61,353 nucleotides of DNA, from the NCBI GenBank assembly GCA_028285005.1, contig JANQQP010000045.1, positions 1 through 61,353 on the forward strand, read 5' to 3'. A program made the position numbers and the translations under genes. Shown one piece after another: positions 60,098 through 61,353 of the stretch (position 1 is its first letter; each line of letters begins with the position of its first letter). Source of the DNA: Dehalococcoidia bacterium (GTDB taxonomy: Bacteria; Chloroflexota; Dehalococcoidia; Lucifugimonadales; Lucifugimonadaceae). Under the pieces are notes generated by a model. It did no database searches. It was not told the origin of the DNA and saw only the letters and a list, made by a program, of their open reading frames with translations.

Positions 60098-60475
60098 TCA
60101 CCCTTCGACAAGCCGCCATCCTGAGCCAGTCGAAGGGTGGTGCCCTTCTCCCTCCCTGTCAGGGAGGGAGTTAGAGGGTGGGTTGTAGGCTCCTTCGACT
60201 GCTGCCAGTCAGAGGTGCGAACCTAACCCTCTCCCAATTTGGGAGAGGGGATTGAGAACCGCCCTTCGCCAACCCGCCATCATGAGCTTGTCGAAGGGTG
60301 GGTCGAAGCCTGTCATTCTGAACTTGATTCAGAATCTCCTGGAGACCTCTCATCAACGGTCAGATCCCTCCGCGTTGGTCGGGATGACACACTGAAGCTC
60401 AGGACCATTCGCCTCTCCCTTGATGGGAGAGGGATTACGGGAGAGGGTGATATCGGCCGGAAGCCGACCACCGTT
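60098..60475. repeat. Repeat cluster: inverted D pair, B, inverted D pair, A and C
   Basis: Two inverted D pairs (60100-60140 and 60261-60301, CCTTCGACAAG against CAGTCGAAGG and similar) flank a B unit (60148-60253). A full A (60311-60389) and C (60412-60472) follow up to the stop of the next gene. Confidence 0.9.
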
Positions 60476-60477
60476 CC

Positions 60478-61188
60478 CTAGCTGGGGTCTTCAATCCCAC
60501 CCGCCAGCAGCGTCCGGTACATGTCTACCTGTCCCTCCAGGTCTAGCAAGTAATCCGGCACTTCGAACGGAATCTCGCCCTCCCAACGCACGGCAAACTC
60601 GTGATCGCGACCTGCAAGTTCCGGCCTCAGCCAGGCGAGGTCACGACTTCCAAGCGCACCGTCCTCGCCGCCCGGTGCCGGCCTTCCCTGGTTGAAGTAT
60701 TCGACGCAAGAAAACTTCGGCACTGCACGGAGCATGTTCGCTCCACCGTCTGGCACGACCGTGAATATCCAGCTGTGGTGCGACTGCCCCAGCCAGTAGT
60801 CCGAGACGCTGTTCGAGAACTCTGTGTGCCTGTTAGGCAGTCCCAGGAATCCGGCTTTCGCGATCTGCGGCATCCACCGCAGCGCTGTCATCGGGTAGCG
60901 GATGTCCTCCAGCACGTGCGAAATGATCGCAAAGTCGTACATGCCGTTCTGCTGCACTTCGAGCCATACAGCCTCGTCGTTCACATCGCCCACGAACAGC
61001 TTCTTGTCGGTATCGAACTCGAACACGTCGACGTATGCGTCGGTCACATCGTCAGCCCACGGGTTATGTCGGCCACCAATGTCGATCACCCGGAACTCGG
61101 GGTTCGATGACTTCTTCGCTGCCAACTCCGCGACAAGCTTCGATCTGACCGACTCGCGGTCAGCAATCTCAGCAGAAACGATCGTCAA
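60478..61188 (-). CDS. Methyltransferase-like protein with partial SAM motif
   Basis: A 236-residue protein. FRVIDIGGRHNPWADDVTDAY is a motif I-like GxGxx variant, VFEFDTDKKLFVGDVNDEAV follows as the second strand, and DFAIISHVLEDIRYPMTALRWM fits the motif II helix of class I methyltransferases. The second half (GQSHHSWIFTVVPDGGANML, YLLDLEGQVDMYRTLLAGG) is not assignable. It could be an O-glycan or small-molecule methyltransferase, but motif I is weak. The stop lies about 6 bp past the C repeat. Confidence 0.65.
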   Translation of the reverse strand: MTIVSAEIADRESVRSKLVAELAAKKSSNPEFRVIDIGGRHNPWADDVTDAYVDVFEFDTDKKLFVGDVNDEAVWLEVQQNGMYDFAIISHVLEDIRYPMTALRWMPQIAKAGFLGLPNRHTEFSNSVSDYWLGQSHHSWIFTVVPDGGANMLRAVPKFSCVEYFNQGRPAPGGEDGALGSRDLAWLRPELAGRDHEFAVRWEGEIPFEVPDYLLDLEGQVDMYRTLLAGGIEDPS

Positions 61189-61213
61189 GCTACTCGCTCC
61201 TCGTTCGGCTCAG

Positions 61214-61353
61214 GCCACCCTTCGACAAGCTCAGGATGGCAGCTTGTTCTCCCTTCCTGACAGGGAGGGAGTTAGAGGGTGGGTTGATGTCTGGGCTTTG
61301 CCCAGACCGGGCGCGGCAAGCAGCGCCCCTACCGGATCTGCGGCTGCCAGTCA
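61214..61353. repeat. Repeat cluster at the right edge: D, B left end and F
   Basis: D (61217-61240), B left end (61249-61287) and F (61290-61335, GTCTGGGCTTTGCCCAGACC then GGCGCGGCAAGCAGCGCCCC) run to the window end at the CCAGTCA that precedes the right B hairpin, so the composite continues past the edge. Confidence 0.88.

Noticed and set aside
9164..61353. Possible CRISPR array
   Set aside because: Repeats are dispersed, of several families, have internal palindromes and lie in gene gaps; there are no regular unique spacers and no cas genes.
1..61353. tRNA or rRNA genes
   Set aside because: I found no GTTCRANNC arm with a matching acceptor stem in the gaps and no rRNA-like stretch. A covariance scan could still find something I missed.

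Overview
The window is a high-GC bacterial chromosome segment of about 60 protein genes in short operons. No rRNA, tRNA, CRISPR array or canonical transposase is visible. The gene mix points to a free-living aerobic heterotroph of the Chloroflexota, possibly near the marine SAR202/Dehalococcoidia lineages: several enolase-superfamily sugar-acid dehydratases, RraA-like aldolases, a luciferase-like flavin monooxygenase, a sulfatase, M20 peptidases, sugar-phosphate isomerase/epimerase paralogues and a ba3-type oxygen reductase. This placement is an inference from content, not from a marker-gene tree.

Layout. 1-6.9 kb: a partial nrdR with its operator region, a stand-alone adenylation domain with its carrier protein and an unknown partner, two convergent GNATs, and ilvD. 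7-12.1 kb: a zinc ribbon, a cupredoxin lipoprotein, a LuxR-type HTH protein, a DUF3500 protein, a large lipoprotein and a cation-diffusion transporter. 12.1-25.6 kb: a catabolic stretch with a lactonase-like amidohydrolase, two enolase-superfamily dehydratases, an iron-type alcohol dehydrogenase/transhydrogenase, a SelA-like PLP lyase, an M20 peptidase and an RraA-like aldolase, plus a PT-rich secreted protein, a beta-propeller and a NYN-domain protein. 25.7-30.6 kb: a T-box leader and valS, a small low-GC insertion behind valS, and a PPK2 kinase. 30.7-38.1 kb: a second RraA protein, then coaBC, coaX, nnrDE and acpS (CoA and carrier-protein metabolism) on the minus strand, with folD divergent. 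38.2-44.7 kb: pyruvate dehydrogenase E1 alpha and beta, a quinone oxidoreductase, a Rid protein, a TIM-barrel epimerase and a BtrH-like cysteine-peptidase protein. 45-51.6 kb: a ba3 oxidase operon, a DUF559 nuclease cassette, a second epimerase, NDH-2 and a ParA ATPase. 52-61.2 kb: two methyltransferases, a sulfatase-AlkD-DinB operon, an M20 peptidase, a luciferase-like monooxygenase and a TolB-like propeller lipoprotein.

Nearly every long gap is filled by five or six short palindromic repeat families, called A to D and F here. A is a 79-85 bp unit with TGTCAT/ATGACA ends. B is a roughly 110 bp unit with G-rich hairpins at both ends. C is a roughly 60 bp double hairpin. D is a roughly 23 bp CTTCGACAGGCTCAGGATGG word. 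F is a roughly 45 bp GC-rich block found inside B or C. At least ten gaps carry them, often several families side by side. The most notable observation is that a DUF559 endonuclease-like gene (47916-48284) is bracketed by 43-bp inverted repeats that match the end hairpin of family B. This makes it a candidate autonomous parent of the dispersed repeats.

Other notable structures are a valine T-box whose central region carries a family C/F repeat, a duplicated valS 3' end flanking an AT-richer one-gene insert, and a paired NrdR operator with a third distant copy.
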